Source: Dasania marina DSM 21967
Lineage (GTDB): Bacteria > Pseudomonadota > Gammaproteobacteria > Pseudomonadales > Dasaniaceae
DNA length: 64,000 bases
Reading direction: 5' to 3'
Assembly: GCF_000373485.1 (NCBI RefSeq)
Contig: NZ_KB891589.1
Location: 64,412-128,411 of the forward strand
Of the stretch, positions 1 to 7,136 are shown one piece after another; the first letter of the stretch is position 1; each line of letters opens with the position of its first letter. A program made the translations under genes and the position numbers. A model generated the notes under the pieces. The model did no database searches and was not told the DNA's origin. It saw only the letters and a list, made by a program, of their open reading frames with translations.

Positions 1-2
1 TA

Positions 3-362
3 GCCGCTGGTGTGCTTGACGCTAGCAACACCATGCAACTGCCGGTTTATGATAATGGGGAGGTTGCTAGGTATTTAGCGCAAGCCTATGAGCATTATTT
101 ACATAAGATGATTGAGATAGGCTTGGCCGGCGTTACTTTAACCTATGGTAATTTCGATTATATCTTTCATGATTTACGCGCCCAAGCGATAGATTTTAAC
201 CAGCGCTTTGAAACTATGTATCGCTACTTGAAAAAAGATAAGCGAACGATGGGTATCAAAAAATCGACTGCCCCTAGCGATGTAACAGCTAAAGAGTGTT
301 TCTTGTTGGATGAGTTGTTGGTTTGTAGCCGCGGGCATTACAACTATATCTATAGGGCATAA
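3..362 (+). CDS. Unknown protein, C-terminal part (5' end outside window)
   Basis: The frame is open from the left edge to the stop at 360-362, so this is the last 119 or so codons of a longer gene; the GTG at position 12 is the first possible internal start, but nothing marks it as real. The visible part is a soluble, mixed alpha-type sequence rich in aromatic residues (YLAQAYEHYL, YGNFDYIFHD) ending in a Lys-rich stretch and a Cys/His/Tyr-rich tail. No signal peptide, membrane segment or catalytic motif is visible. I do not recognise the family. A strong hairpin about 200 bases downstream could end its transcript. Confidence 0.5.
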   Translation, partial: AAGVLDASNTMQLPVYDNGEVARYLAQAYEHYLHKMIEIGLAGVTLTYGNFDYIFHDLRAQAIDFNQRFETMYRYLKKDKRTMGIKKSTAPSDVTAKECFLLDELLVCSRGHYNYIYRA

Positions 363-532
363 GCTTATTGTGTTCATTATTTATGGCGGTTCATTATTAA
401 TGTACAAGCATAAACAGTGAACATGTTTTTATGAGCACTGCTGTTTATTTAGTAGTTAGTATCTTAGCTTTCGCCCTAGTGGGGCAGCCTCTCTTCTCGC
501 GAACGCGGGAGCCCAGTGCTGTTATGTAGCTA

Positions 533-595
533 TGAGCCGAATACTCTGTATAATTGGCTCTTTAGGTGAGCCGAATAGGGTTTTTATTCGGCTCA
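533..595. repeat. Threefold TGAGCCGAATA repeat, last two forming a perfect hairpin
   Basis: The 11-mer TGAGCCGAATA occurs at 533-543 and 567-577, and its exact reverse complement at 585-595. The second and third copies form an 11-bp perfect stem with a 7-base loop (GGGTTTT). A few T residues follow, so the hairpin could terminate the unknown gene upstream. The extra direct copy at 533 could pair with the inverted arm as well, giving two alternative hairpins. Confidence 0.5.
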
Positions 596-647
596 TTTTA
601 GTGGAAAGTTAATAAAATCAACTGGTTATAATTATTGGGTAGCGCAA

Positions 648-1799
648 ATGTCGCCGCAAAAGAAACCACCAGAATGGATCTGGCAGCAAAGTAGCTGGCC
701 CAATATGCATTGGGATAGTCATGCGCTGGCGGCCAGCTTACGTGAAGTTACCCAGCTACAAGGTAGTTTATTGGGCAAGGCTGGGGTTATAGCTGAAGAG
801 AGTAGTGCCAAATCCAACCTCGATGCCTTACTGCAAAATATTGTGCAATCCTCAGCTATCGAAGGCGAGGTGGTGAATGCTGAATCCGTGCGCTCTTCAT
901 TGGCAAAGCGCCTAGGGCTGGAGGAGGCAGGCCTAAGCGCTGAAACTGAAAAAACAGAAGGTTTAGCTGAGTTACTGCTCGATGCCACACAAAATTACGC
1001 CGCACCGTTAACGTTGCAGCGGCTATTGCAATGGCATTGCTACTTATTCCCTGAAAAAGATGAAAGCGAGTTTAAGCTTGAGTCAGTAAAAGTAGGGCAA
1101 CTGCGGGGTGATGAGCCTATGCAGGTGGTATCTGGGCCGCATCATAAACGCACCGTGCACTTTCAAGCGCCAGCAAGAGTAGGCTTAGAGACGCAGCTTA
1201 ATACCTTTTTAACGTGGCTAGCTGAAAGTGAACAAGACCAAAGCTTAGATCCTATATTGAGAGCGGCCCAAGCACACTTCTGGTTTGTTACCTTGCACCC
1301 CTTTGATGATGGTAATGGCCGTTTAGCGCGAGCAATAAGTGATTATGCCTTAGCGCAGGCCGAGCATCAGGCTATCCGTTTTTATGCCATGGCTGCGAGT
1401 ATCATGGAAAATCGCAATGGCTATTACGCTATTCTTGAAGCCACCCAAAAAGGTGATTGTGATATTACCGCGTGGATGCAATGGTTTTTAGAAACGTTCA
1501 AGCACACCCTGCAGACAGCACTAACCCGTATCGATTTTGTATTACTAAAAACGCGATATTGGCAAACGCATGCGCAAAAGGGTTTGAATCCCCAGCAAGT
1601 GAAAGTGCTCAACCGCTTGTTAGATGCTGGCCCAGAAGGCTTTGAGGGAAAGCTCAATGCAAAAAAATACATGGGTATAGCGGGCGTGGCAAAAGCCACG
1701 GCTACACGGCATTTACAAGAGCTGTTAGAAAAAAAATGTATTACTAAATTAGACGGCGGTGGCAGAAGCACCCGCTACGATATTAACTGGCCTAAGTAG
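648..1799 (+). CDS. Fic family protein with DUF4172 N-terminus and winged-helix C-terminus
   Basis: Fic domain proteins usually transfer AMP from ATP to hydroxyl side chains of target proteins. The catalytic motif HPFDDGNGRLAR lies near residues 217-229 and has the invariant His, acidic residue, GNG and final Arg. The N-terminus (WIWQQSSWPNMHWD) fits the DUF4172 region common in this subgroup. SSAIEGE near residue 70 matches the [ST]xxxE[GN] auto-inhibitory helix in front of the Fic core (class II), so the enzyme is probably self-inhibited. Residues about 300-380 look like a winged helix (GVAKATATRHLQELLEKK). At 383 aa it is full length for such proteins. No antitoxin gene flanks it, as expected when the inhibitor is built in. 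Its target is unknown. Confidence 0.9.
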   Translation: MSPQKKPPEWIWQQSSWPNMHWDSHALAASLREVTQLQGSLLGKAGVIAEESSAKSNLDALLQNIVQSSAIEGEVVNAESVRSSLAKRLGLEEAGLSAETEKTEGLAELLLDATQNYAAPLTLQRLLQWHCYLFPEKDESEFKLESVKVGQLRGDEPMQVVSGPHHKRTVHFQAPARVGLETQLNTFLTWLAESEQDQSLDPILRAAQAHFWFVTLHPFDDGNGRLARAISDYALAQAEHQAIRFYAMAASIMENRNGYYAILEATQKGDCDITAWMQWFLETFKHTLQTALTRIDFVLLKTRYWQTHAQKGLNPQQVKVLNRLLDAGPEGFEGKLNAKKYMGIAGVAKATATRHLQELLEKKCITKLDGGGRSTRYDINWPK

Positions 1800-1910
1800 G
1801 CAGTAAATTAAAAGAGAATTATAAGGGGCGCAACAGTTAAAAAATAATCATGCCGCTCTTTTTGCACATTAGTGCTCCTTTCCCACCACTACAATCACAA
1901 GCAGCGCCAT

Positions 1911-2432
1911 ATGACTGACCAAAAAACCACTGATGAAAGCACAACCGATGCAGTAAACGCCCCCAGCCATAGCAGCGACTATATTCTTAATCGTGAGTAT
2001 TTCAGCGAATGTTTTGACGAATCTGCTCATAGCCAAACCGGCGTTAACGCTTATCGCAAGGCTATTATGCTGTTGGCTATTGCTGCCGGGTTATTTTATT
2101 TTGAGGCGAATGGTTACGCTACCTGGTTTATGTTGTCACTGGCAGTTGTGGAGATATTTTCGATACGTTACCGCCGTGGCTGGTGGGTTGCCCGGCAGAT
2201 GCTTAGCCGCGCTTCGGGCAGCAAGGTAAAGCTACACCTAGATGAGCAGGGTATTAGCACCGATAGCCAGCAGCACCAGCAGTGCATTCTTTGGGGGGAT
2301 ATAAGTGAACTGAGGGAAACCGAGAAGGGCTTTGTTGTTAGCCATAAAAGCGGCCGCAATTATCTTTCAAAAAGTGCGTTAGATGAGGCGGCGTTGGTTT
2401 TTTTAAGGGCTAAGTGTCTGCCAGCTCAATAG
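1911..2432 (+). CDS. YcxB-like two-helix membrane protein
   Basis: A 173-residue protein with a hydrophilic Thr/Ser-rich N-terminus, two adjacent hydrophobic helices at roughly residues 48-85 (around AIMLLAIAAGLFYFEANGYA and WFMLSLAVVEIFSI), then a soluble domain (GISTDSQQHQQCILWGDISE, then KGFVVSHKSGRNYLSKSAL) typical of the YcxB family. That family is of unknown biochemical role. An upstream GTG at 1872 is in frame, but the ATG at 1911 starts a more natural N-terminus (MTDQKTTDE); neither has a clear ribosome binding site. A short REP-like hairpin lies 32 bases after the stop. Confidence 0.65.
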   Translation: MTDQKTTDESTTDAVNAPSHSSDYILNREYFSECFDESAHSQTGVNAYRKAIMLLAIAAGLFYFEANGYATWFMLSLAVVEIFSIRYRRGWWVARQMLSRASGSKVKLHLDEQGISTDSQQHQQCILWGDISELRETEKGFVVSHKSGRNYLSKSALDEAALVFLRAKCLPAQ

Positions 2433-2464
2433 CGTATGCCTCAGTTAAATGGTGAAGTAACTGG

Positions 2465-2486
2465 ATGCCGGGTCGTGGCCCGGCAT
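2465..2486. repeat. REP-like GC-rich palindrome
   Basis: ATGCCGGG and CCCGGCAT form a perfect 8-bp stem around the 6-base loop TCGTGG. It lies in the convergent gap between the YcxB-like gene and the GreA/GreB-like gene. A similar palindrome with core CCGGG-N6-CCCGG sits at 61358-61377, so this is probably one of a dispersed family of small REP-type elements, and could also end transcription from both sides. Confidence 0.5.
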
Positions 2487-2531
2487 GACGAAGTTAGCTT
2501 ATATCAGGCAGTTATGGTTTTTTGCCAACAA

Positions 2532-3020
2532 CTAATTCTCTAGCTTTAATATTTCATAGCTTACAGGCTTACCAGCAACGGTAATTTTAACGGTGTCATC
2601 CACACGCTTACCCATTAACTTTTGGCCTAATGGCGTTTTAGGTGTTATTACCATGACGTTTTTGCCTTGCCAAGAAAATGTTACCCCGCCACTTTCTGGG
2701 CCAATAAAAAACACTTTCTCTTCGTCGCTCTCTGTTAGCACTGTGACTAATGCTGTTAAGGCGATTGGATCATTGTTGTTGAATTCTTTAAAGGGTAGGG
2801 AGGTATAAGCAGCGATGGCTTGTAGCGATTGCTCGGCACGCATGGATAGGCCGTGTGCCAAATAGGATGCTTCTAGACCAAAGGTGTCGTATTTGTTTTC
2901 AGCTACGGACTCTTTATGGGTTGCGGTTTGCCTTGCGGACTCTGCAGCTTTTGCCGCAGCGGCTAAATCACTTTCTAGGGCTGTGATAATGGTTTGGCGT
3001 AAAGAATTGTTGTTTTTCAT
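2532..3020 (-). CDS. GreA/GreB-family transcription factor-like protein
   Basis: The C-terminal half carries the GreA/GreB (FKBP-like) signature TPLGQKLMGKRVDDTVKI followed by a short final beta strand, near residues 127-158. The N-terminus (residues 1-70) is helical, Ala/Glu-rich and could form the coiled coil that Gre factors insert into the RNA polymerase secondary channel. At 162 aa the length matches GreA (about 158). The coiled-coil tip lacks an obvious DDE-type acidic pair, so it may be a Gre-like modulator rather than a transcript-cleavage factor. The start was set at the ATG at 3018-3020 (MKNNNSLRQ): the longer frame would add a hydrophobic stretch that fits a soluble factor poorly. 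Confidence 0.75.
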   Translation of the reverse strand: MKNNNSLRQTIITALESDLAAAAKAAESARQTATHKESVAENKYDTFGLEASYLAHGLSMRAEQSLQAIAAYTSLPFKEFNNNDPIALTALVTVLTESDEEKVFFIGPESGGVTFSWQGKNVMVITPKTPLGQKLMGKRVDDTVKITVAGKPVSYEILKLEN

Positions 3021-3796
3021 GAATAATAAGATTAGAAAACTTCTAAATAAATATATGACATAAAGGCTGATTATCAACGATTTTTATATCAGAGTAAGCG
3101 CTATTCTAATTCATTTTTACTTTTTACCCACGCTTTTTTATAGACTCGCATGTCAAATACCGAAAGGATTTAAATAACCAGAAAGGCTAGATAATTACAG
3201 TGCATAAAGTTGCTTCAGCCTCTATAAGGCCTTTAGTTTAGGCTGTATCACATTCTCCGCATCAAGGGGGCGCTGTTAGGGTAAAAAAATGGGTTCAGTT
3301 AGAGTGATATGTGTAGAGTGTTTTTGCTGTTTACAAGCGAAAATATAGAGTCTCGTTTTGGAAGGTATGAGAGGCCATAGGAAGTTTTCTTAAGTTCAGG
3401 GAAAATGATGGCCTTACCAAGGCGATCTCTGGTTCCATTGATCTTCGGAATGGTTGCTGATGACGCACCTTGTTTCGATTTAGGATGTCTAGTGACGCCG
3501 ATATCCCTATGATGGAGTCTGAGCCTGGTAGTCGCGTATAAATGGATTAATCATTTGTAATAGTGATGGGCCCTTGATAGCAACGTCGATTATTTTTACA
3601 TTATAAATGGGCTTAGGGAAAGCTTTTTCTATAACTTATTGATTGAAAAAGAATATATAGATATTGGCCCTGAATTTGCTAATAAATAGCTTGGCCTGGA
3701 ATGTTACTTAGCTGCCAATAAGATAATTTAATTTAGCGTTAAAACCTAAATAGCAGGTATACCATTTTCAGTAGTATCTTAATCAGGAGTTTTAAC
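3021..3796. other. Gene-free stretch upstream of the PEP-CTERM gene
   Basis: About 780 bases with stops in all frames and no RNA gene I can identify. The left part is the upstream region of the Gre-like gene and is A+T-rich. The right end carries AGGAG at 3785-3789, a well-placed ribosome binding site for the next gene. The middle may be decayed sequence, but no family is recognisable. Confidence 0.5.
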
Positions 3797-4441
3797 ATGC
3801 GCTTATTATTTGCTTTAATAACCGGGCTGCTAGTCGCGGGTCCGTCATTGGCAACACCCTATACTTACAACTATTCGGCTAATTATCTATACGGTGGTGG
3901 CGAAGACACCAGCGTATACTCGATTTCAGATGAGGCGAAAGCCTTTTCAACGATTACCGGCACTATAACTTTCTCCGACATTATTATCTCCACATCAGGC
4001 GTGGACGTTTATTATGAACCAGCGGTAATTACCTTTAATGAGTTGGCTGCCACGCTCGATATTGCGCTTCAAAGTGTGTTGATTCAGCAGGATTATAGAT
4101 GGGATCAGCTTGCTTTTGTTAGCGAGGTTATCACTCCAGCCCCAAGTACCAACTATAATGCAATCGGTCTTATTCTTAGGGACAGGGTAGGGAAGACCGC
4201 TCTTGATGCGCCCAATTTTCCTGCTGCAATTGACATAGGTTTATTTGATGTGAATCAGCTGTTTTTCATGAACCAGCGCGATTTAGGTAATGGCTTGAGA
4301 GCGACAGAGCGGACGAATTTTGAGATTACGAGCCTTCAGCTGCAAACAACTTCAGTTCCGGTTCTAGAGCCAGGTTCGCTAGCTCTACTTGGTTTAGGTC
4401 TAGTAGCCTTAAGTTTTAGGCGCCGCAAAGTAAATGTCTAA
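3797..4441 (+). CDS. Exported PEP-CTERM anchor domain protein
   Basis: The product (214 aa) begins with a signal peptide (MRLLFALITGLLVAGPSLA, cleavage about residue 20) and ends with a PEP-CTERM sorting signal: a short motif (VLEPGSLALLG), a hydrophobic helix and a basic tail (FRRRK). Such proteins are processed at the membrane by an exosortase (EpsH/XrtA) and are usually linked to exopolysaccharide or surface display. The first residue of the PEP motif is Leu rather than Pro. The middle is a beta-rich secreted domain with no catalytic motif I recognise. AGGAG lies 7 bases before the ATG and a strong terminator follows, so it is a single-gene unit. No exosortase gene is present in this window. 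Confidence 0.8.
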   Translation: MRLLFALITGLLVAGPSLATPYTYNYSANYLYGGGEDTSVYSISDEAKAFSTITGTITFSDIIISTSGVDVYYEPAVITFNELAATLDIALQSVLIQQDYRWDQLAFVSEVITPAPSTNYNAIGLILRDRVGKTALDAPNFPAAIDIGLFDVNQLFFMNQRDLGNGLRATERTNFEITSLQLQTTSVPVLEPGSLALLGLGLVALSFRRRKVNV

Positions 4442-4462
4442 ACTCACTTGTTAAGACAAAAG

Positions 4463-4492
4463 AAAACCTCAGCTATCCAGTTGAGGTTTTTT
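4463..4492 (+). terminator. Rho-independent terminator of the PEP-CTERM gene
   Basis: AAAACCTCA (4463-4471) pairs with TGAGGTTTT (4482-4490) around a 10-base loop, and the stem runs into a T tract. It starts 22 bases after the stop codon. Confidence 0.85.
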
Positions 4493-4520
4493 GCTATCTA
4501 GTGACTGGTAGTTTGGTCAG

Positions 4521-4551
4521 CGTTAGCAACTTCTATATTAAATTGCTAACG
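4521..4551. repeat. Inverted repeat, 9-bp arms
   Basis: CGTTAGCAA (4521-4529) and TTGCTAACG (4543-4551) are exact inverted copies with a 13-base A+T-rich spacer. There is no T tract on either side. It lies in the gap between the PEP-CTERM gene and rhlE (4442-4834), in which I see nothing else beyond the terminator. It could be a protein-binding site or an RNA hairpin at the 3' end of the rhlE transcript. Confidence 0.4.
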
Positions 4552-4834
4552 TTCTTGTCACCTAGCTTTCTGTTTGATCTGCTATTTCATGCGTATCGTC
4601 AATCTCGGTATCAAACTGAGTGCATAGTATTGCCTAGGCTTTTATGGCCTGGTAGCAGCTAAAACATTTGGACTCAGGGCAAAAACTATTTCTAGGCTTT
4701 TTTCTTTTGTACGATGCAGGTCATTTCGGCAGTCTTTTAGTCGGAATCTAGCTGTTAAAACATGGATGCCAGCTTTCGCGGTAGAGCCCCGCGAGCAGAG
4801 TGAGTGTGTTGGACATGACTATAGCGGGTGAGCT

Positions 4835-6082
4835 TTATTTTTTTCTCTTCGAGGTAACCCCATTACGAACAATTTTAGTTTGGCTTACTTTGTTGGTGCG
4901 TTGTTTACGGGTGTTGCTGGCGACTTTTTTGACTAAGTCGTCGCGTTTGCCTACTTCATAATCGGGTAGGTTGATGCGTTTAATGCTGCTGCCAATTAAT
5001 TTTTCGATATTGTGCAGGGCGCGTTCTTCTTCGCGGCTAATAAAGGAGATGGCTTGGCCTTTGTTGCCGGCACGGCCGGTGCGGCCTATGCGGTGCACAT
5101 AGTCTTCGGCCAGGTAGGGCAGGTTAAAGTTGACCACATGCTCTAAGCCTTGAATATCTAGGCCGCGAGCGGCTACCTCGGTGGCGACCAATACTTGAAT
5201 TTTACCGGATTTAAAATCGGCGATGGCGCGGCGCCTAGTGCCTTGGCTTTTGTCGCCGTGGCATAGTGCGGCTTTTAATTTAACGATTTGCAGCGCGTGC
5301 ATCAAGTTGTCGGCTTGCGCCTTGGTGCTGGTAAATACCAATACTTGAAACCAATGGTGCTTTGCAATTAACTCAATTAATAACTCGGCTTTGCGACGTT
5401 CTTCCACAGGGTAGGCGACGTGGTCTACGGTATCGGCGGTGGCGTTTGGTTTGGCGGCGCTCACTACTTTATGATTTTTGAGTCGTTTGTGGGCCAGCTC
5501 TTTTACCGCTTGTGACATGGTGGCGGAGAACAATAAGGTTTGGCAGCCTTTGCGGGTTTTTTGTAGCAGCTCGGTAACGTCGGCGACAAAACCCATATCC
5601 AGCATACGGTCGGCTTCATCCAGCACCACAAATTCGACGTTGGAGAGGTTTACCGTGCATTGCACGATATGTTCGAGTAAGCGGCCTGGGGTAGCGATGA
5701 GTATATCCACACCGGCGTTTAGCTTTTTCTCTTGGCTGCTGCTTTTAACGCCGCCGTAAATGGCGGTTACGGTTATGGGCGTAAACTGCGCATAGGCTTT
5801 GATGGTGTCACCTAATTGCTCCGCCAGCTCACGGGTGGGGGTTAGTATGAGTGCGCGCGGGCTGTTGGTTACCGTGGCCTTGGGGCGATCTAGCATTTGT
5901 TGCAGTATGGGTAGGGCGAAGGCGGCTGTTTTACCGGTGCCGGTTTGGGCATTAGCCAACACGTCTTGGCCGCGCCGCGCCGGGGGTATGGCCTGCTGCT
6001 GTATGGGGGTCATTTCCTTATAGCCACAGCTATCCAACGCTTTTTGCAGATTTGGCGCCAGGCCTAAAGATTTAAAGAGCAT
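4835..6082 (-). CDS. rhlE: DEAD-box ATP-dependent RNA helicase RhlE
   Basis: RhlE-type helicases unwind structured RNA and take part in ribosome assembly and RNA turnover in the cytoplasm. All core motifs are visible in order: the Q motif (TPIQQQAIP, near residue 26), motif I AQTGTGKT, motif Ia PTRELAEQ, motif II VLDEADRMLDMGF, motif III SAT, motif V ARGLDIQG and motif VI HRIGRTGRAG. The opening MLFKSLGL(A) and the tight spacing are typical of RhlE, and the 415 aa length fits. The basic C-terminal tail (KRKK) is also usual. It stands alone on the minus strand, so it is probably its own transcription unit. Confidence 0.92.
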   Translation of the reverse strand: MLFKSLGLAPNLQKALDSCGYKEMTPIQQQAIPPARRGQDVLANAQTGTGKTAAFALPILQQMLDRPKATVTNSPRALILTPTRELAEQLGDTIKAYAQFTPITVTAIYGGVKSSSQEKKLNAGVDILIATPGRLLEHIVQCTVNLSNVEFVVLDEADRMLDMGFVADVTELLQKTRKGCQTLLFSATMSQAVKELAHKRLKNHKVVSAAKPNATADTVDHVAYPVEERRKAELLIELIAKHHWFQVLVFTSTKAQADNLMHALQIVKLKAALCHGDKSQGTRRRAIADFKSGKIQVLVATEVAARGLDIQGLEHVVNFNLPYLAEDYVHRIGRTGRAGNKGQAISFISREEERALHNIEKLIGSSIKRINLPDYEVGKRDDLVKKVASNTRKQRTNKVSQTKIVRNGVTSKRKK

Positions 6083-6235
6083 GTGCTGTCCTTGAATAAT
6101 GTACGGGCTGGCTGCTGATGGCCAACGAGGAGCGCGATTATAGAGTGTTTAGGCCAGCACTGCTGGATTGATTTGGGGATGAAAGGGGTTGGTCAAAAAG
6201 TGCAGCGTGATCAAAAAAACACTCACTCTGGCCTC

Positions 6236-6820
6236 TTAACCCTCATTAAGGAGAGTTGCTCCCTCTTCTGGACCTAGGTGGCAGGCGGCAATACAGGCGG
6301 CTTGGTCGTAAATGCCGGATAACAGGCTGAGTGTGCGAGTAACCTCTGCCATATTCTGCTCACTGTCAGAAATCTTCTGTGTTAGTGGTACCAAAAGCTC
6401 TCGACGAAAAGCCGCGTACCTGTCTGTTGCCGCAATGCCTTGCTCTGAGATTTGGTACCTAACGCCCCGCTTATGGTTTGTATTCCCCTGTTTTTCTATT
6501 AATCCGGCCTTCATTAGCTTTCGAGTGGAATACTGGATATTGGAGGTATCATCGCGATTCATTAGCCTGGCAATGTCAGAGATGCTCTTTGGCCGATCAT
6601 GTAAGCGTATTAGGTTGAGCATCGCATAATCCTGCCCATTACAATTCTCCGGCGCGGTATGGCTGCATGCTGTGCAGTCCTCCATCCAGCGGGAAAAGGC
6701 GGCATACCCTCTAAATAGCGCTAGTTCAAACTCTGTAAGGCTGATCTCATGGTCATTTCTGGCCAGATGCCAGTGTTTATCTAAGGTTTCTTCTCGATCG
6801 GGCATTTTATTAGATGGCAC
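6236..6820 (-). CDS. MarR-family winged-helix regulator, likely controlling the divergent receptor
   Basis: A 194-residue regulator whose central part (residues about 65-135) is a MarR/HTH_27 winged helix: SISDIARLMNRDD as the first helices, NIQYSTRKLMKAGLIEKQG as recognition helix and wing start, then KRGVRYQISEQG. The region around residues 40-60 carries several Cys (CTACS...ENCNG), and CIAACHLG occurs near the C-terminus, so metal or redox sensing is possible but unproven. It is transcribed away from a TonB-dependent receptor, and the shared gap contains two identical-arm palindromes (6867-6883 and 6897-6913), the obvious operator candidates. A second in-frame Met at codon 6 is an alternative start. 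Confidence 0.8.
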   Translation of the reverse strand: MPSNKMPDREETLDKHWHLARNDHEISLTEFELALFRGYAAFSRWMEDCTACSHTAPENCNGQDYAMLNLIRLHDRPKSISDIARLMNRDDTSNIQYSTRKLMKAGLIEKQGNTNHKRGVRYQISEQGIAATDRYAAFRRELLVPLTQKISDSEQNMAEVTRTLSLLSGIYDQAACIAACHLGPEEGATLLNEG

Positions 6821-6866
6821 GGATTAGGCCTCGTTGTAAAAAATCGATTCTAACATTCCATTGCAT

Positions 6867-6883
6867 AATTTAACGATTAAATT
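6867..6883. promoter_or_regulatory. Palindromic operator candidate 1 (AATTTAA-N3-TTAAATT)
   Basis: AATTTAACGATTAAATT is a perfect 7-3-7 palindrome between the divergent MarR and receptor genes. The same arms recur 30 bp away, centre to centre, which places both sites on one face of the helix, as for cooperative binding of dimeric MarR proteins. The binding protein is inferred. Confidence 0.65.
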
Positions 6884-6896
6884 GTGTACAAACATT

Positions 6897-6913
6897 AATT
6901 TAAAGGTTAAATT
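6897..6913. promoter_or_regulatory. Palindromic operator candidate 2 (AATTTAA-N3-TTAAATT)
   Basis: AATTTAAAGGTTAAATT has exactly the same 7-base arms as the site at 6867 and differs only in the three central bases. It is the receptor-proximal member of the pair. The rest of the 316-base gap holds a reasonable AAGGA ribosome binding site just before 7137. Confidence 0.65.
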
Positions 6914-7136
6914 AAGTTTGCAGTATCTTACGTATAAAGTATTTTTTCATGGAACACGTTGTTTTTTCCACCAATTGTACTGATGTCATGTCATTACAAG
7001 GGCACCAGAGCACTGGGGTAGCAGCTGATAAGGAAGTCTTGTGTTGGCTCAAATGTGTGAGTATTCGGTTTGGAAAGAAGAGCTTTTAGCGTTTCAGAAT
7101 TAAGTGACTAATTAACAATAATAAGGACTTATAACA

